Part shown: positions 13,500-28,200 of the stretch, piece after piece
Layout of the letters: each line of letters opens with the position of its first letter
Numbering within the stretch: position 1 is the stretch's first letter
Assembly (NCBI RefSeq): GCF_964355755.1
Contig: NC_092671.1
Span: 10,365,001 to 10,429,000 of the forward strand
DNA from: Antedon mediterranea
Taxonomy: Eukaryota > Echinodermata > Crinoidea > Comatulida > Antedonidae
Length of the DNA: 64,000 nucleotides
Reading direction: 5' to 3'
Made by a program: the position numbers and the translations under genes
The notes under the pieces: generated by a model
Told to the model about the DNA's origin: nothing
The model's input: only the letters and a program-made list of their open reading frames with translations
Databases searched by the model: none

Positions 13500-16400
13500 A
13501 AAAGTTACAGTACTATCAATAATTTTAATAAAAATAGTTTTCTTAAACTTAACAATTTAAAATTATATGTTAATCAAACAATAACATTAAGATGAACATA
13601 AATAGAATTTGATTGGCATGTTTTCATCATTTGGTGTCATCAAATAAACCACAGTAGGCAATACACTGTTCAATTAATTATAGAAAGCGATGAATCCTAC
13701 GATGGTATGTGTTTACACATCAGACACCCACGCACTTTATTTAATTATAATCAGACGAAGAAGATTTGATAAATCAATCAATCAAAATTTATTCTTCAAT
13801 AATACGATTAAAAATTATTTGGAACAAACTCTACATTGCCTGGAAAGCCAATAATAGTACAAATAGTAAACTATTATTAATATCAAACAATTTATTAGAA
13901 AATTGTAAATACTTTTAATACTGCCCTGGATATAGATATTTATTAAAATTACCCTGGACATAATGATTGTCATTTATACTGCCCTGGATGTAAACAGTTA
14001 TCCTTTAAGGCTATCCTGGAGATAAATATTAATCTTTTAAGAATAACCTGGATATAAAATACAGTACTAATCATTTATTCCTGCCCTGGATGTTTGTTTG
14101 TTCCGAATAAATAAATTAATAAAAGTGAAATTACAATGTTTGTATTGTATGCAATTTTCAAATACGAAACAGGAATTATAACCATAAAAGTATTATTTTG
14201 TTTAATGATTTCATTAGGGGTTTTTTTCAAAATTAGTAAACACTCAAGTGTGCCTGGGTATTTTTTTTATAAAGGATCAGCAACAAGTGATGTAGCGCCC
14301 TATTAATATTAAAGTGACATTCCATCAATTGTTAGAACTACATACAAAACTTGATATTAATTAATCCAGCTTATATTGATGCAACATTCATTCATCATAT
14401 CATTATGAATAATGTTTACTACACAAACTAACTAAACAAATGCATTACATATTCATTGAAAGTGTATCAGTTTGGGATTATATTGTCCAAAACTAATTTT
14501 ACGTGCTGGAAAATAAATTAGCTTTGAAATTATGTTTCAGGGGGATATATTAGCTATTGCAATACAAAAAGCTGATTAGTGGTAAAGCAAAGAATGTTTT
14601 TAATAGTAGATTGGTTGAAATTAATGAGTTAACTTTAGTCATCATTTCTTAATATTCAAATAGTTACACATTACAATATAATGTAGCCAGAATTACCATA
14701 TAGATTAAAAAAATAAATAATCCAAATTTGGCCAACAAAACTATTAAAAAAAATAATAATGTAGACTTCACTTAGGTATAAATACATGTTACATAATATC
14801 AGACATAACTTATTGTATAATTATGAGATAATTTACTTTAAAATATTAAAATTCATTTCCATCTCAATGTGGTAACATTAATTGGACCAAGTGGTAACCT
14901 AATTAGTTAATTTGAAATCCAATGAACATTTTTACATGCATATTATTGTTTGATATCTATTAAATTGTAATTATCAGTAATTATATTAGCCAGATAAACT
15001 GTACTGTACTGTAATGTGACTTCTGTTAAATACTTTACTGTAGATGACTGCTGTAAGTACCATACCAAAACCAATTTTATCATAAAGATAACTTTCTAAT
15101 GTCTTGTTTTTGTTTTATCATCCCGTTTACTACATTTTAACAAGTTAAAATTAATTTAAAAACAAGCACATTAATTAAGTTCTGATGTGAAGTTTATTAT
15201 CAATGTATGATGTAGAAAAACCCACATTATCTAATAAAGAAAATGTTGGTTTTACATAAACAACATTAATAATTACCTAAAAGAAACAATGACGTTTCAT
15301 GCAGTCACCTATGAAATAACCTTAACTATATCTTACTGTGTGAATCTATAGTTGACGGTAAATTAATGTATTTTCTCCTAAGGTGTTTCTTAAAATAGAC
15401 AAGACAAACCAAGACTGTGTGCATCTTTAATTGGGGTCGTAACTAGGTCTTATTATGCACTGGTATGCGGTGTAATTACTGATGCAGGTTTGTTCATTGA
15501 GAATAAATACCAACATACTATTATCTCTCTTGTTTTTATAGACAAACTGGGCAACAATTTCACGAATACTGTATGGGTACATGGAAAATAAACATGAAAT
15601 GATTTTTTCCACTATCATAATATTTAACTTAATTACAGACAAGAAGTCCACTATTTGCAATTTATATACTGTAGTTGTCACTGTGCAATAAAGGTATACT
15701 ACATCCAGGTTAAAATGAGATTCATGTCTTTCAGTACATAAAGGCCACTATTCAAGAATATTTTTGATTTATATTGAAGATGGTTTAAAAATAGATATAC
15801 ATAAAAGTAAATCATACTTAATTTGTCCTTTTGTTTGGGATGGTAGACAGTGAAGATGGTTATTTACTAGTATTTCAGGAAATTATAAGTGCTCACAAGT
15901 GCATGCCTAACTACTGTTTTAGCTTGAGAACACATCAGTCGTAAATGATTGAAATTTTATATAGTGGTCTTACTTGCACATACACCCGGATGATGGCACA
16001 TTTTCCATTGGCCAAACTAACTATAAGCCGACAATAGGCATAAAGTAGGCCTATATTTAGTTTAGTCAGTGGAAAATGTGCTAGTATACTAGTACAAACC
16101 CAGTATTAGGAGGAAACCTTCAGGATCATCCAAAGTGTCCCCTGGGTAGAGGTTGGCCATAGTGTCAAAACATATATTGTCCTCCAAATAGTGGTGCTTC
16201 TTAGGGTGTACAGTATGCTACTCTATATGATGAAGATGGAATATTAATTTAATATAAATTTGGGCCTGAACAATTTTTTTTTTAAATTCAGGTTTATTTA
16301 TTTTTTTTTCAATGAAAGCTACTGTACACTACTGAATTAATTTCAAATACCATATGCCAGCTGCATTTCGAAATTCATGTACAATATATCTAAATAAATG

Positions 16401-16820
16401 TAACATTTTCTAGCTTTTCTTTTTAGTGTCCATCATGGGCTTTAACACATACTGTACTTAAAATCTGTTATTCAAAAAAGCAACTGACTGCTTCTTCAGA
16501 TTGATATGGTAATGTTATTCAAACACATATCTAAGGGTACTTAAACTAAGAATGTCAACTATATATACGTTGTATTTGGAAACATTCTGTAATCAATAAG
16601 GAGACATTTGGTTGAGGGTCAGTGAAATGTTAAGTGCATTGAAATCACCAGTAATGTTTGATGCTGATGGATATCATATTTACATAGCAACTGATGGTAT
16701 AAAGTCAATGTTACAGCTAAGTGGCGTCTTCCAATAAACTCAATTTCTTTTCTTTACAATTTCATTTTCTTTCTCGTAATGTAAGCCTGAGTGATTTAGG
16801 TTTAGGGCAACAACAAAAAT
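13500..16820. other. AT-rich stretch without a recognisable gene
   Basis: No coding region is supported. The one visible structure is a degenerate array at 13,915-14,095. A block around 16,090-16,200 contains words such as GTGTCCCCTGGGTAGAGG that vaguely recall segments near 29.45 kb and 45.15 kb, perhaps an old dispersed repeat. Confidence 0.4.
13915..14095. repeat. Degenerate minisatellite with CTGCCCTGGATATA core
   Basis: Six diverged copies of a core resembling CTGCCCTGGATATA (variants ACCCTGGACATA, CTATCCTGGAGATA, AACCTGGATATA) occur at intervals of roughly 30-45 bp, separated by A/T-rich spacers. Confidence 0.6.
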
Positions 16821-16821
16821 A

Positions 16822-17094
16822 GTTTTATTTTATTTATTTATTTTATTTATTTTATACTCATCCAACAGCGAGTAACCCGCCAATTACAGGATGGATAAAC
16901 TATTTAAAATTTCACAAGACAAACATATACACAAGATGCTCTACATAAACAAAGACTTATTATTAAGTCTTTGGGAGTGGAGTTGTAAATTGTCATGAGA
17001 AAAAACCCTGACATATGACAGGACTTGAACCCAGGACCCTTAGATTGGTAGCCAAGCATCATAACCACCAAGCCACAGCTCCAATCCACAGTTC
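16822..17094 (-). mobile_element. tRNA-derived SINE, minus strand
   Basis: Read on the minus strand, the head contains an A box (GTGGCTTGGTGGTTATGATG near 17,060-17,080) and a B box (GGGTTCAAGTCC near 17,030). A body of about 190 bp follows and ends in an (AAATA)n-type tail at about 16,822-16,855. The 61-codon frame over the head is the usual by-product of a tRNA-like sequence. It is a different family from the SINE at 12.7 kb, since the body and tail differ. Confidence 0.8.
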
Positions 17095-17574
17095 GAGCTG
17101 CATACTATTTTTTCTAATGTACAGTCAGTATTTAAAATCTTTTTTTATTTAAATGATCAATTTTGGTCTGTCAATTCGGATCTGTCATACCGAATTTGAA
17201 ACGGATCTCCTTGATTGATGTTGGAAGCAAAACATGTCTGTCAAACCGATTTTGGCAACCACAACAGGTTTTGGATACCAAAACGGGTGGTAATACTGAA
17301 GAGGCAATGATGTTCAATGTTTATAACATATTATTAACAATTTTTTTTTGGCTTTACATATTATGGACATGGTATTTCAGAAGCTCACTGAGCTCCATAC
17401 TGTAATCGAAGTTTACTAGACCACATGCAATTTTGTATAAACTAACGTTACAATAATAAATTTACACTGGCACTTAGTAATAATTTTGTAACTATAGCCT
17501 AACATAAATTTGGAATCAATTGGTTGCTCAAAGTGTTGAACATTACTTTATGCTGTACTAGGGTTATATGCTTT

Positions 17575-19259
17575 GACCAAAATGGGATGCAGGCTGGGAT
17601 GTCCCATCAAAAGCGATTGAGTTCAGTGTAGGAGTCCCCTGGATCTAGCATGTGTGATGTATGACCAAAATGGGATGCAGACTGGGATGTCCCATCAAAA
17701 GCGATTGAGTTCAGTGTAGGAGTCCCCCGGATCTAGCATGTGTGATGTATGACCAAAATGGGATGCAGGCTGGGATGTCCCATCAAAAGCGATTGAGTTC
17801 AGTGTAGGAGTTCAGTGTAGGAGTCCCCCGGGTCTAGCATGTGTGATGTATGACCAAAATGGGATGCAGGCTGGGATGTCCCATCAAAAGCGATTGAGTT
17901 CAGTGTAGGAGTCCCCCGGATCTAGCATGTGTGATGTATGACCAAAATGGGATGCAGGCTGGGATGTCCCATCAAAAGCGATTGAGTTCAGTGTAGGAGT
18001 CCCCCGGATCTAGCATGTGTGATGTATGACCAAAATGGGATGCAGGCTGGGATGTCCCATCAAAAGCGATTGAGTTCAGTGTAGGAGTCCCCCGGGTCTA
18101 GCATGTGTGATGTATGACCAAAATGGGATGCAGGCTGGGATGTCCCATCAAAAGCGATTGAGTTCAGTGTAGGAGTCCCCCGGATCTAGCATGTGTGATG
18201 TATGACCAAAATGGGATGCAGGCTGGGATGTCCCATCAAAAGCGATTGAGTTCAGTGTAGGAGTCCCCTGGATCTAGCATGTGTGATGTATGACCAAAAT
18301 GGGATGCAGGCTGGGATGTCCCATCAAAAGCGATTGAGTTCAGTGTAGGAGTCCCCTGGATCTAGCATGTGTGATGTATGACCAAAATGGGATGCAGGCT
18401 GGGATGTCCCATCAAAAGCGATTGAGTTCAGTGTAGGAGTCCCCCGGGTCTAGCATGTGTGATGTATGACCAAAATGGGATCCAGGCTGGGATGTCCCAT
18501 CAAAAGCGATTGAGTTCAGTGTAGGAGTCCCCCGGGTCTAGCATGTTTGATGTATGACCAAAATGGGATGCAGGCTGGGATGTCCCATCAAAAGCGATTG
18601 AGTTCAGTGTAGGAGTCCCCCGGGTCTAGCATGTGTGATGTATGACCAAAATGGGATCCAGGCTGGGATGTCCCATCAAAAGCGATTGAGTTCAGTGTAG
18701 GAGTCCCCCGGGTCTAGCATGTGTGATGTATGACCAAAATGGGATGCAGGCTGGGATGTCCCATCAAAAGCGATTGAGTTCAGTGTAGGAGTCCCCCGGG
18801 TCTAGCATGTGTGATGTATGACCAAAATGGGATGCAGGCTGGGATGTCCCATTGAAAGCGATTGAGTTCAGTGTAGGAGTCCCCCGGATCTAGCATGTGT
18901 GATGTATGACCAAAATGGGATGCAGGCTGGGATGTCCCATCAAAAGCGATTGAGTTCACTGTTGGAGTCCCCCGGATCTAGCATGTGTGATGTATGACCA
19001 AAATGGGATGCAGGCTGGGATGTCCCATCAAAAGCGATTGAGTTCAGTGTAGGAGTCCCCCGGATCTAGCATGTGTGATGTATGACCAAAATGGGATGCA
19101 GGCTGGGATGTCCCATCAAAAGCGATTGAGTTTTCTGTTGGAGTCCCCCGGGTCTAGCATGTGTGATGTATGACCAAAATGGGATGCAGGCTGGGATGTC
19201 CCATCAAAAGCGATTGAGTTCAGTGTAGGAGTCCCCCGGGTCTAGCATGTGTGATGTAT
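17575..19259 (+). repeat. 88-bp satellite array, 19 copies
   Basis: Nineteen head-to-tail copies of an 88-bp unit start with GACCAAAATGGGATGCAGG. The total of 1685 bp equals 19 x 88 plus 13; the extra 13 bp is an internal duplication (TTCAGTGTAGGAG) in copy 3. Copies are nearly identical. Recurrent variants are CCCCTGGAT, CCCCCGGAT and CCCCCGGGT, GGATCC in place of GGATGC in copies 11 and 13, and CACTGTTGG or TTCTGTTGG forms near the end. High identity implies recent amplification or homogenisation. Confidence 0.95.
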
Positions 19260-20133
19260 GTTTTATTGTTTGTATTGTAAAATCTGGAATAAGTTTAATT
19301 AAATTGAATTACTGTAGGCCAAAGATAGGACATTAGGTTTAGCATGCCATTTTACATTTTCTATTTCAAAATCATGGATCCATCATGCAATATAATTGGA
19401 AATATCTTGCTTGTCCAAGAAAACTGCAAACATAAAGTCAGTCAACTTATATTAGTTTAATTAAAATATCAAAATCGTTTTATTAACAATTTACTATCTT
19501 TTCTAGTATGTATTTTGCGTACTATGATAAAAAGCATGTCACCATAAAGTAAGGCCTGATACAGTAGGGACCTATAAACAAATTAGCCATGTAATACACA
19601 TCTTAGCCATTATCTTTATTCCGTTCAACTACATTAACATAATTGTATCATTTGACGGAATGCAATGTGCTGGCTTCTACTGTAACAACTAATGAACTTA
19701 TTTGACCAGAAGCCAATTAATATATAAATTTGTGTTTTTTCAAAAAACAATATCTTTGTGAATACATCTTGATATCTACATCTACATAAATTTAGATGTG
19801 GGATCGCAACAGTCTCATTTGTTTAAATAAATAAAATAGACAAATTAGATGTATATTAGATTGCTACTGTAGATACCTTTTACTTCCTTTTCATATTTTA
19901 TTTTCTTGCCGATTAATTTGTTTATCACTTTTAACAATGAACAAAAAATACTACTTACACCACAGAATTATGATACGGAAATTATTATTTTTATACATGT
20001 AGCAATAATTATTATATATCACACGAATATAAAATTTAATACAAAAGTACATTGGCAGGTCATGTGAGGAAATGTCAATTTTCTTAGCATCTTAGCTTAC
20101 TTAGCATATTATGGATTTATAATAAATTGTTAT

Positions 20134-20372
20134 TATCAGTATAAGCATGCTAAAAATGGATGTGATAATTGATGATGCATACTGTATATATTTATTAATT
20201 TACCTGAATTTGTAATCTAAATTGTTACTATTTAAAACTTGCCCTCATTTTAAATTTTATATCAGATTAAAATGTTAATATCAGTATAAGCATGCTAAAA
20301 ATGGATGTGATAATTGATGATGCATACTGTATATATTTATTAATTTACCTGAATTTGTAATCTAAATTGTTA
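20134..20372. repeat. 94-bp direct duplication
   Basis: The sequence at 20,134-20,227 is repeated without visible change at 20,279-20,372, beginning TATCAGTATAAGCATGC and ending CTAAATTGTTA. The copies are separated by about 50 bp. Near identity indicates a recent local event. Confidence 0.9.
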
Positions 20373-21399
20373 ATCTTTCTTTTTCTTATTAATGAGTGCT
20401 GTAATCAATAAACTTAATAATTATTAATATTATAAAATAAAATAATTTCTAAAATGTACTACTTTAAATACTGTATGTTAATTTTAGACATGTATTAGCT
20501 CTTGTTTGCTAACATACAATACTCATTTCATGATTGTGTAGTATGACTGTGGTTTATTGTTGAGTACCTCTTGTAAGGTCTGAACATAAGATATTTTCAG
20601 CCAGTTTCCCTAATAAATAATAGACAAAACATCCTTTTACAATACTTATTTGTTTTTCCTTCCATATGTTTTTTACATGTTTTTTTTTTCTTGGTTTCAT
20701 TAAACAAACACACAAAAAAATCAAGATTTCCCTATGACGTTAGAACTTGTTTGTTTACTAGCAATTATGGAGAAAACTTCCTCAATGAAATGGAAGTACA
20801 GTAAGTAAACAAGATTGTTATATTTTTGTACATACGTGTGATAAATACCACAGATTAAAAGTGTGTCCAAGATGTTTACAGTATGGTGAAGTATTCTACC
20901 TCATTCCTTCACATTCAGCCCACGGAAAAAAGCTTCGTCTTGTTGACATAAACATGCACTTTTGATGCAGGTGTCTGATCGTATCATGTAGGCATATGAG
21001 AATGGGGTAACCCGTGGATAATCTGGGGTTACCTCCTACTCTCTCTTTTTTTATTCAGGTCATTAAAGTACACAGCTATCTACATTGTATACATTACAGC
21101 AATATATTAAAGTATTTTGTTATCATTTTAACTGTATATTGTGTATTATTCTTTACATAATTAATATATAATTATATATTAATATAATAATTATCCCAAA
21201 TTAATATGAAAGTAACATGACACATCAAAAGAGGACACAATCACAAGTCCTGTTCAAAACAGGAAGAACAAAAATCAATTTAGTGTTACAAGAAAAAAAA
21301 AGGAAAAGAGTTTGTCATCAATATAGGTCAGAAATACAATGCAATCTGGTCAATCATCACTTACTATACACCAGTTTATAAAACATACCAGTTTTCAGG

Positions 21400-21554
21400 G
21401 GCTTTGTCTACACTATCAAACTAGTGTGATATGCCCAAAAATAGTAGTGAAATGCCCAAATATGGTAGTGATGTGACATCATCATGTCCATACACTATAT
21501 CAGCACATCACATTTTTTTGTCACATCAAGTTTGACAGTGTAGACAGGACTTAA
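21400..21554. mobile_element. MITE, family with GTCTACACTATCAAAC ends (copy A)
   Basis: About 155 bp, nearly palindromic as a whole. The left end GCTTTGTCTACACTATCAAA is mirrored by the right end TTTGACAGTGTAGACAGGAC. The interior has GATGTGCCCAAATATGGTAGTGAT-type sequence and its inverse, as in the other copies in this window. There is no coding capacity. Confidence 0.85.
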
Positions 21555-24500
21555 GAAAACTGATGCAAACCATCAAAATGCAAACTTACAGTATATACAG
21601 TATAGTATAGTAATGTATTGAATGTGACGATAATTAATGATATGTACATGCACAGTGTCAACATGTACACAATATTCAGTGTTGGAATTTATTAATTAAA
21701 GTAAAGCATAATTGATGTGGACAAGTCGGGGAATGAATTAAGAATACTACTCACAAATAATTACACTCATGTCTTTTTAGCATGCTACTTATCACTGCTG
21801 TTTAGAATGGTTTTTAATTTGTTTTTCTATTCTACTCTAATAACCAATACTGTATATGGCGGAGAAAAAAACTAATATTTTCCAGCAGAAGATGTACTGT
21901 AATGCCGAAATCATAACAAATGATGTGGACTGCCGTTGACAATTATGACAAATATTAATTTCAATTATTTGTGTTAATATAACAAAAGAAGAATACTGTA
22001 TTTATTTTGGTAGTTGTTGTAAATTAAAATTCTATGTTCACAATCACATGGTTTGAAATAACATTATTAAAACATCAAACTATGGCCATCTATAGTATTA
22101 AAGTAACAAATATGTCTGTTGTCTTATAGCTTGGTGGTTAACCTACCTACTGTACAGTATGAAGGAATCGCAGTGTACAGTTAGTGGGTTCAAATAATTT
22201 AATTGGATTTAAAACATTGTTTGTTGTATTGTACAGTATGTTTATAAAAAAAGACACTGTACATAAGAAATTATATTATCCTATACAGTCCATTTTCTAA
22301 GAGTATAGAAAAATGATTTTAATGAATGAAGCCATTTTATGAAAACTTTATTATTCTCTTGTATTCATTTTTCGTCATATTTTTCGTACAGTATGTACAA
22401 AGTAGCAAAGAATTACCTAGCATATGCATAAAGCCTGGTGAGACTTTAGCCAGAACCCAGCATGGAACCACTGACCTGGCATACGGGTCAAGCCAGGTTA
22501 AACAAAATCTAAAGACTTTGTGGTTTAATATCAATATTTTCATTATTACCTCTTCACACATCTCGATAACCTATATTTTTTTAATGAATACAGTTTAGAT
22601 AGTTTAATATGATCTATGAGCACATGAGAATTTTAATTAAAAAATAACTCAAGAGGTGAACAAAAACAAATTACATTCAAGTTAGCAAACAGATGTCACC
22701 ATATGTCCTAGAGAACAACAACATCGCCATGGAAATAAGCAAAGGAGGGTTATTAGTTACGATAAACTATAATTACTTAAAATATTATATCATCCAATGT
22801 ATTTTCCTTTTTATTTATTTCAAGGTTATATAATTTATTGGAAATTAAGATATACTTAAAAAACCATAAATGGAAATTCATTTTCTGAGATTATAAAGGG
22901 CCTGTTTCTGTTGCATATCCACAAAATATGGTATACCATATTTTTTAGTACCCCGTTTCTTGGGTGGTCGTGTTAAAATTTAATCTTTTTTACCCAACCT
23001 GTCTTTGATCCCCAAAAATGGGGACAAGTTATTCCTTCCTTGCCCGCATTAGTATCTCTGCTTTCACAGTCTATGTTTTGTTATTAGGGATTTTAGATTT
23101 TTTACGTCGACATAGGTCGATTGCTACGCGATTACATCATTTTTATGATATCCACAAGCGAATAAACTTGTTTAAGTTGGTGTATCCAAGTACACACATG
23201 TCTCCACATCGTCAAAACGTAACATAGCGCATTCGCATCATCTTAGTTGTTAAATCTTTGAAAGTTCCAAAAATGCATATTAAAATGTTTTAGAGTGAGT
23301 AGCCAATCGAATATGGTTGAAACTAGTCAACTGGATAATCGTATGCACCATAAATTCGCGACTTTCCCTAGTCCGTAATTGTGAGTATTATATTACACGT
23401 ATGAAACGCCATATGTGCCAAAATATTTATCTTTACTAAAATCTGGTCTACAAAGTACCATTACAAATTATTTTATCATCATCTTTTTATTGTTATTCAT
23501 TCATTTTTTAAATATTAAAAATAATAGTGAGAAAGTGTAAATCAAATTTCAAAACATAATTTTCTTTAGAATGATTAAATCAATAGAGATGAATGATATA
23601 TTTTATATTGAAGCATAATTACAAAGTAGTAATATTGACAACTGTGCGTATGACTACTCAATTTATTAAATTAAAGTGAATGCAGCAATAACTGCCAATT
23701 TTGTAGTTGGGTAATAATATTTAAATACAGTTTAATTTGCAAATTGCACCTTGCACAGACTATAACATACATTGATAGGCTAATAGCAGCTGGACAGAAT
23801 ACTGTATTACATTAATGTTTATACATTACTAATGTATGTGATATTTCTTCAATTATGATTGCGATTGGCAAACAAAATTAAGATTTTTGTTTTTCATACA
23901 GTAATTAAAGACCGGCCAAACAGGATTGTAGATATGTTTTGAAATATATTTTATTGCTTCAATTATACAAACCAACAGAGAATTTGGTACAGTAGTCTAT
24001 GAGTGCCACTTACCTTGATGAACCGACATTAGACCTTTTTGAAAAAGGATATAGTACAAGTAAAAAAAAAAGACATTCCTTTTAGCACCCCTATCTTTAT
24101 TATGGTATCATCCATGAACCAATCCATCAAGTGGAAGTCATAATCCGACTGAAGTTCTCATAGGAATTTATTCTTTTCAAAATATATTTGTATCCTCCTC
24201 TTCAAAGAGAGATGGCTATTGTTGGTTTATCTAGGTAAGATAGGCACGAGATAGACATAAAGAGTAATTTTTATATCAAAATCTAGAAGACTTAATTATT
24301 ATTAAATTAACGTCAATTAAGAATATAATAATACTTACAGTTCAGTCATACAGTAATAGCCAGTTGCATTTAGTGATTGAAAATTATTCCATATAATTAT
24401 TTATATTAGATTAACTGAATAGAAATAATAAAAACCGAATCCGACAAAATAGGTAGAATGACTGTATTGAGATTATTTCATAAATTTCATTTATAATACA

Positions 24501-25129
24501 AGGTAATTGGAAAGTGTTAATTTGTAAAGAAGAGTGTTACAATATGAAGGCTTTATGTCAATAATTTTAACATTTTATGTAATTGAACAAGAGAAGGCTA
24601 CTGTATGTAGCTATGTTTAAACAGCTGCACCATCGCTTCTGGTTCACATTTACTTTTAGAAGCGGCGTCGCGATTCCTTTCTAATATCTAACAATGCCTT
24701 TTTCTATGTTGTTCTGTACATAGATGATGGTTTACCATATTGTACAAGCCCCATCTGGAATATCTGTATACAGTAGAGTTGGCCCCTCTTCTTTAAAACA
24801 AACCTATCCATAGAGATCCAGGGAATACAGTAGCTTGTTGGTACAGTACATTACAGTATGTTTCCATCACCATACTTTTTTAGCTACTGTACATTTGTAT
24901 AGCATATTTTTCAATTGAACATCTTCTTTTAAATATACAGTATATATAATTATTTTTTTATTTATAATTTAATTATATAAACTATATGCCTAATATAATT
25001 AAGAATTTTTTTTTATTATAACGTAAAGTTAATTATCATCTACAGTACTGTACTATATGTTATTTACTGTACAGTGTATATACTTAAAAGTAGTCATTGT
25101 TTGTAGGTACACACATTAGTGACAGTGGC

Positions 25130-25290
25130 TTAAGCCTTGTCTACGCTATCAAACTTTATGTGACAACAAAATGTGACATGCCCATATATGGACATGATGA
25201 TGTCATTACCATATTTAAACATATCACTACCATATTTGGGTACATCACACTTTTTTGTCACATCAATTTTTATAGTCTAGACAGATTACT
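25130..25290. mobile_element. MITE, same family (copy B)
   Basis: It starts TTAAGCCTTGTCTACGCTAT and ends TATAGTCTAGACAGA. The interior carries CCCATATATGGACATGATGATGTCAT and ATCACTACCATATTTGGG, shared with the copies at 50.1 and 52.5 kb. A 66-codon open frame across it is not a gene. Confidence 0.85.
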
Positions 25291-28200
25291 TTCTTAATGT
25301 TAATCTTGGTGTTCACTCTTTTGTATGATTTGGATTTCACAAATTTTAAAATTGCTAATTTATTTTACTGTAATTTAATATTAATGTAGATTGTGTAAAT
25401 TAAGATTTTCAGTTTTTAGTTAAATTCTTATTAATAATGTAATTAATATCTTTAGTATTAAGTTTAATTATTTAAGTAAAAATAGACTTATGCTCTGTTC
25501 ATTTTGATGTTTATTCTTTTGTAAATTTGGCTTTTACAATCTATTGTAAAATTCCAATTCATTCTAGTTTAAGTGTAAATTAAGATAAACTGTTGTTGTT
25601 AATTGTTTAATTGCTAAATTTGTATAATGTCTTAAGGCCTTGTCGAAAAACACCATTGAGGTGAACAAGTGTTACCGTGATTAAATAAAGTTTTTATTAT
25701 TATTATTATAATTTAGGCTGCTTTTGTGCTTTCCTGGCAGCTACAGTAGTGACTATGATAAATTTTCTCCTTGCGTCGTGTTTGTTTCCTTTGTTGATTT
25801 GTATTATATTTTGTAAAATGTATCTTTTGCCTGAATAAATAATAATCTTCCATAATATTGGCCTTTTCAACAATCTTACCTGTATTATAAATACACAAAC
25901 ATTTACTATACTACAACTACACTACACTGCTATTCTGTAATCATTCTTCCACTGTGATGTGACACAACATTTTAAATGTACAATATGAATATTCTAAAAC
26001 AAAAATGATGATTAATTTATTCAAAATAAATATGATATTAAAGCTTTGAATAATAAGAAATCAATCATAAAAAAAAGATTAATTATTATAATATGAATAC
26101 ATGGTAAGTAGATAAGAATAATTAATAGGAACAATCATATAATGATAATGAGTTTACTGTACTGTAGCTAAAAAATAAATTAATAATATATATTTTCAAA
26201 AAATATATAATAAATTGTTGTATTGAACTAATGTACTGATAGTTTCTTAAGTATTGAGTAAAAATGGAAACATTAATTGAATTTTTATAAATCTACATTT
26301 TAAATTAAAATAAGCTAAATCTTCTGCAGTTTGTTTTTTAAATTGAAATTAATCACATTTTTAAACCAAATGTTCCAAACAAGGTATTAATATTACTACC
26401 AACACAATTTAATTTATGTTATATATACACAATCTTGGTACAGTATATGATTATTAAGCTAGTCAGTTTTTGTAAGATTATTCAATACATACATTTCAAT
26501 GTTATAGCATCGCACAACAACATTTAGATGAATGCAACCTTTCTAACATATATTAAGCTGACAGAAACAAATCCATCTTCCCACAAACCACGGTAATATG
26601 AAATACGTCCGGAAGTATCCTTATCCGCATCATATTATACAACTGCTTCGGGATATAACTTTAAAAACCATTGCATAGTCACATAAATTTATCGGTTTTA
26701 TGCAGAATGGTTCACCCGCTGACGATAATTATGAAAAGATTTCTTTCTTTGATGTTCGATGTTGATATCTGTAGAGCAGTCGCTTTGTGATACTCAATGA
26801 CGTCAACATGATTCGCTTTTTAATGGATGATAAGCCAAATATCTATGCAATTTCATTTACAATCCATTCAAGATAATAATACAATTTTAATTACACTTAT
26901 TTAAATTGAATTGTTTACTTTTTTTTAAATAAATCATTTAAAATTAAATTTATTTGAAATATTCAATCTTAAAATTTGCTTTAACATTAAATTAATGTTT
27001 TGTTCATGTCATTAATAATGTGCTGGTATACCAGATGTTACATACAGATTAAGATATTTAAAATAATGTCTAGTAATCATAAGCAAATTCTATATATAGT
27101 GTCACATACTGTATGTATCACATGTTGAGGTTAGGTTTACTGTACATTACTGTATGAAAGAGGCATCACATGTGATAGATATGTTACACTGTACTGTATA
27201 CATTATTTGCCTGATACTGTACTATAGGTCTATTGAAGATATTTGATACTTTACAGTACCTGCTTATTTTTTTTCAAATACAGTAATTTTAAATTACAAA
27301 TTTAAAATTAAAACGATAAAAAAGACCTAAAACTCCCTTAGAATTTTATTTTTGTTTAGCGGTATTACAATGCGAGAATTGTGGAATACATTTTCAGACA
27401 TAAAATAAAAAACATAAGTAAAAAGATAGCTAGTACATTTTATAGCTCATTACAATTCCTGTATGAGGAAGAATACATAAAAACGTTGCTCATAATGAGT
27501 TTTACAAGGCTACAATTGCCTGAAAACGCTACCGTACCCAACTCTAATAATTATCACCTTCGTTTGAAGAAAATCCAGCAGAAACAAACATACTGTACTG
27601 TTCAGTAAACAGAATTAATAACTTAAATATCATGAAATGTTTTACATCTGTAATCAATAATAAACAAATGTACAAAAAGAATGATATAAAATGAATAATA
27701 CAAATGTATTACTCTAAGAACCATACTAATAATCAGTCAGCGTTATTTGGTTTTAAGTGCATATATTTGACTTAAAATATCCATATCTTCATAATTCATG
27801 ATAATTCCAATAACGACTTGATATTTTCAATCAGGACATGTAGTTAGTAGATATAATGTATCTCCATTGAGAGGTGATGCCGCTATTGGAAATAAAAGCT
27901 TACATTACCGATCTTAATAAAAAATATATACAAGTTCTAGTGCAAGTTCAAAGGAGAGTTTGAAGTATATTGCAGTAAAGTAATTCTTATCAAGTACCGT
28001 AGGCGTAAACTGATAAAAAAAAATACATTAACTTGCAAATAATGTTGTTAATATATTTCCTTTACATGTACAACTGATGGAATACATACTGTATATTATG
28101 GTTTAACAGTATGATACTTGCACTGAATGTAAAATGTACATATTGTTCAAATCTCAAATCTCTCAATAAAATTTTTTAACAAAACTGAACACTCTTTGTT

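Noticed and set aside
16904-17089. 61-codon minus-strand frame with GLVVMMLGYQSKGPGFKS
   Set aside because: A typical artefact of reading through the tRNA-like head of a SINE.
20762-20800. Possible small plus-strand exon after CTAG acceptor and before ACA|GTAAGT
   Set aside because: No partner exon with a matching phase was found; strong-looking single splice sites are expected by chance over 60 kb.
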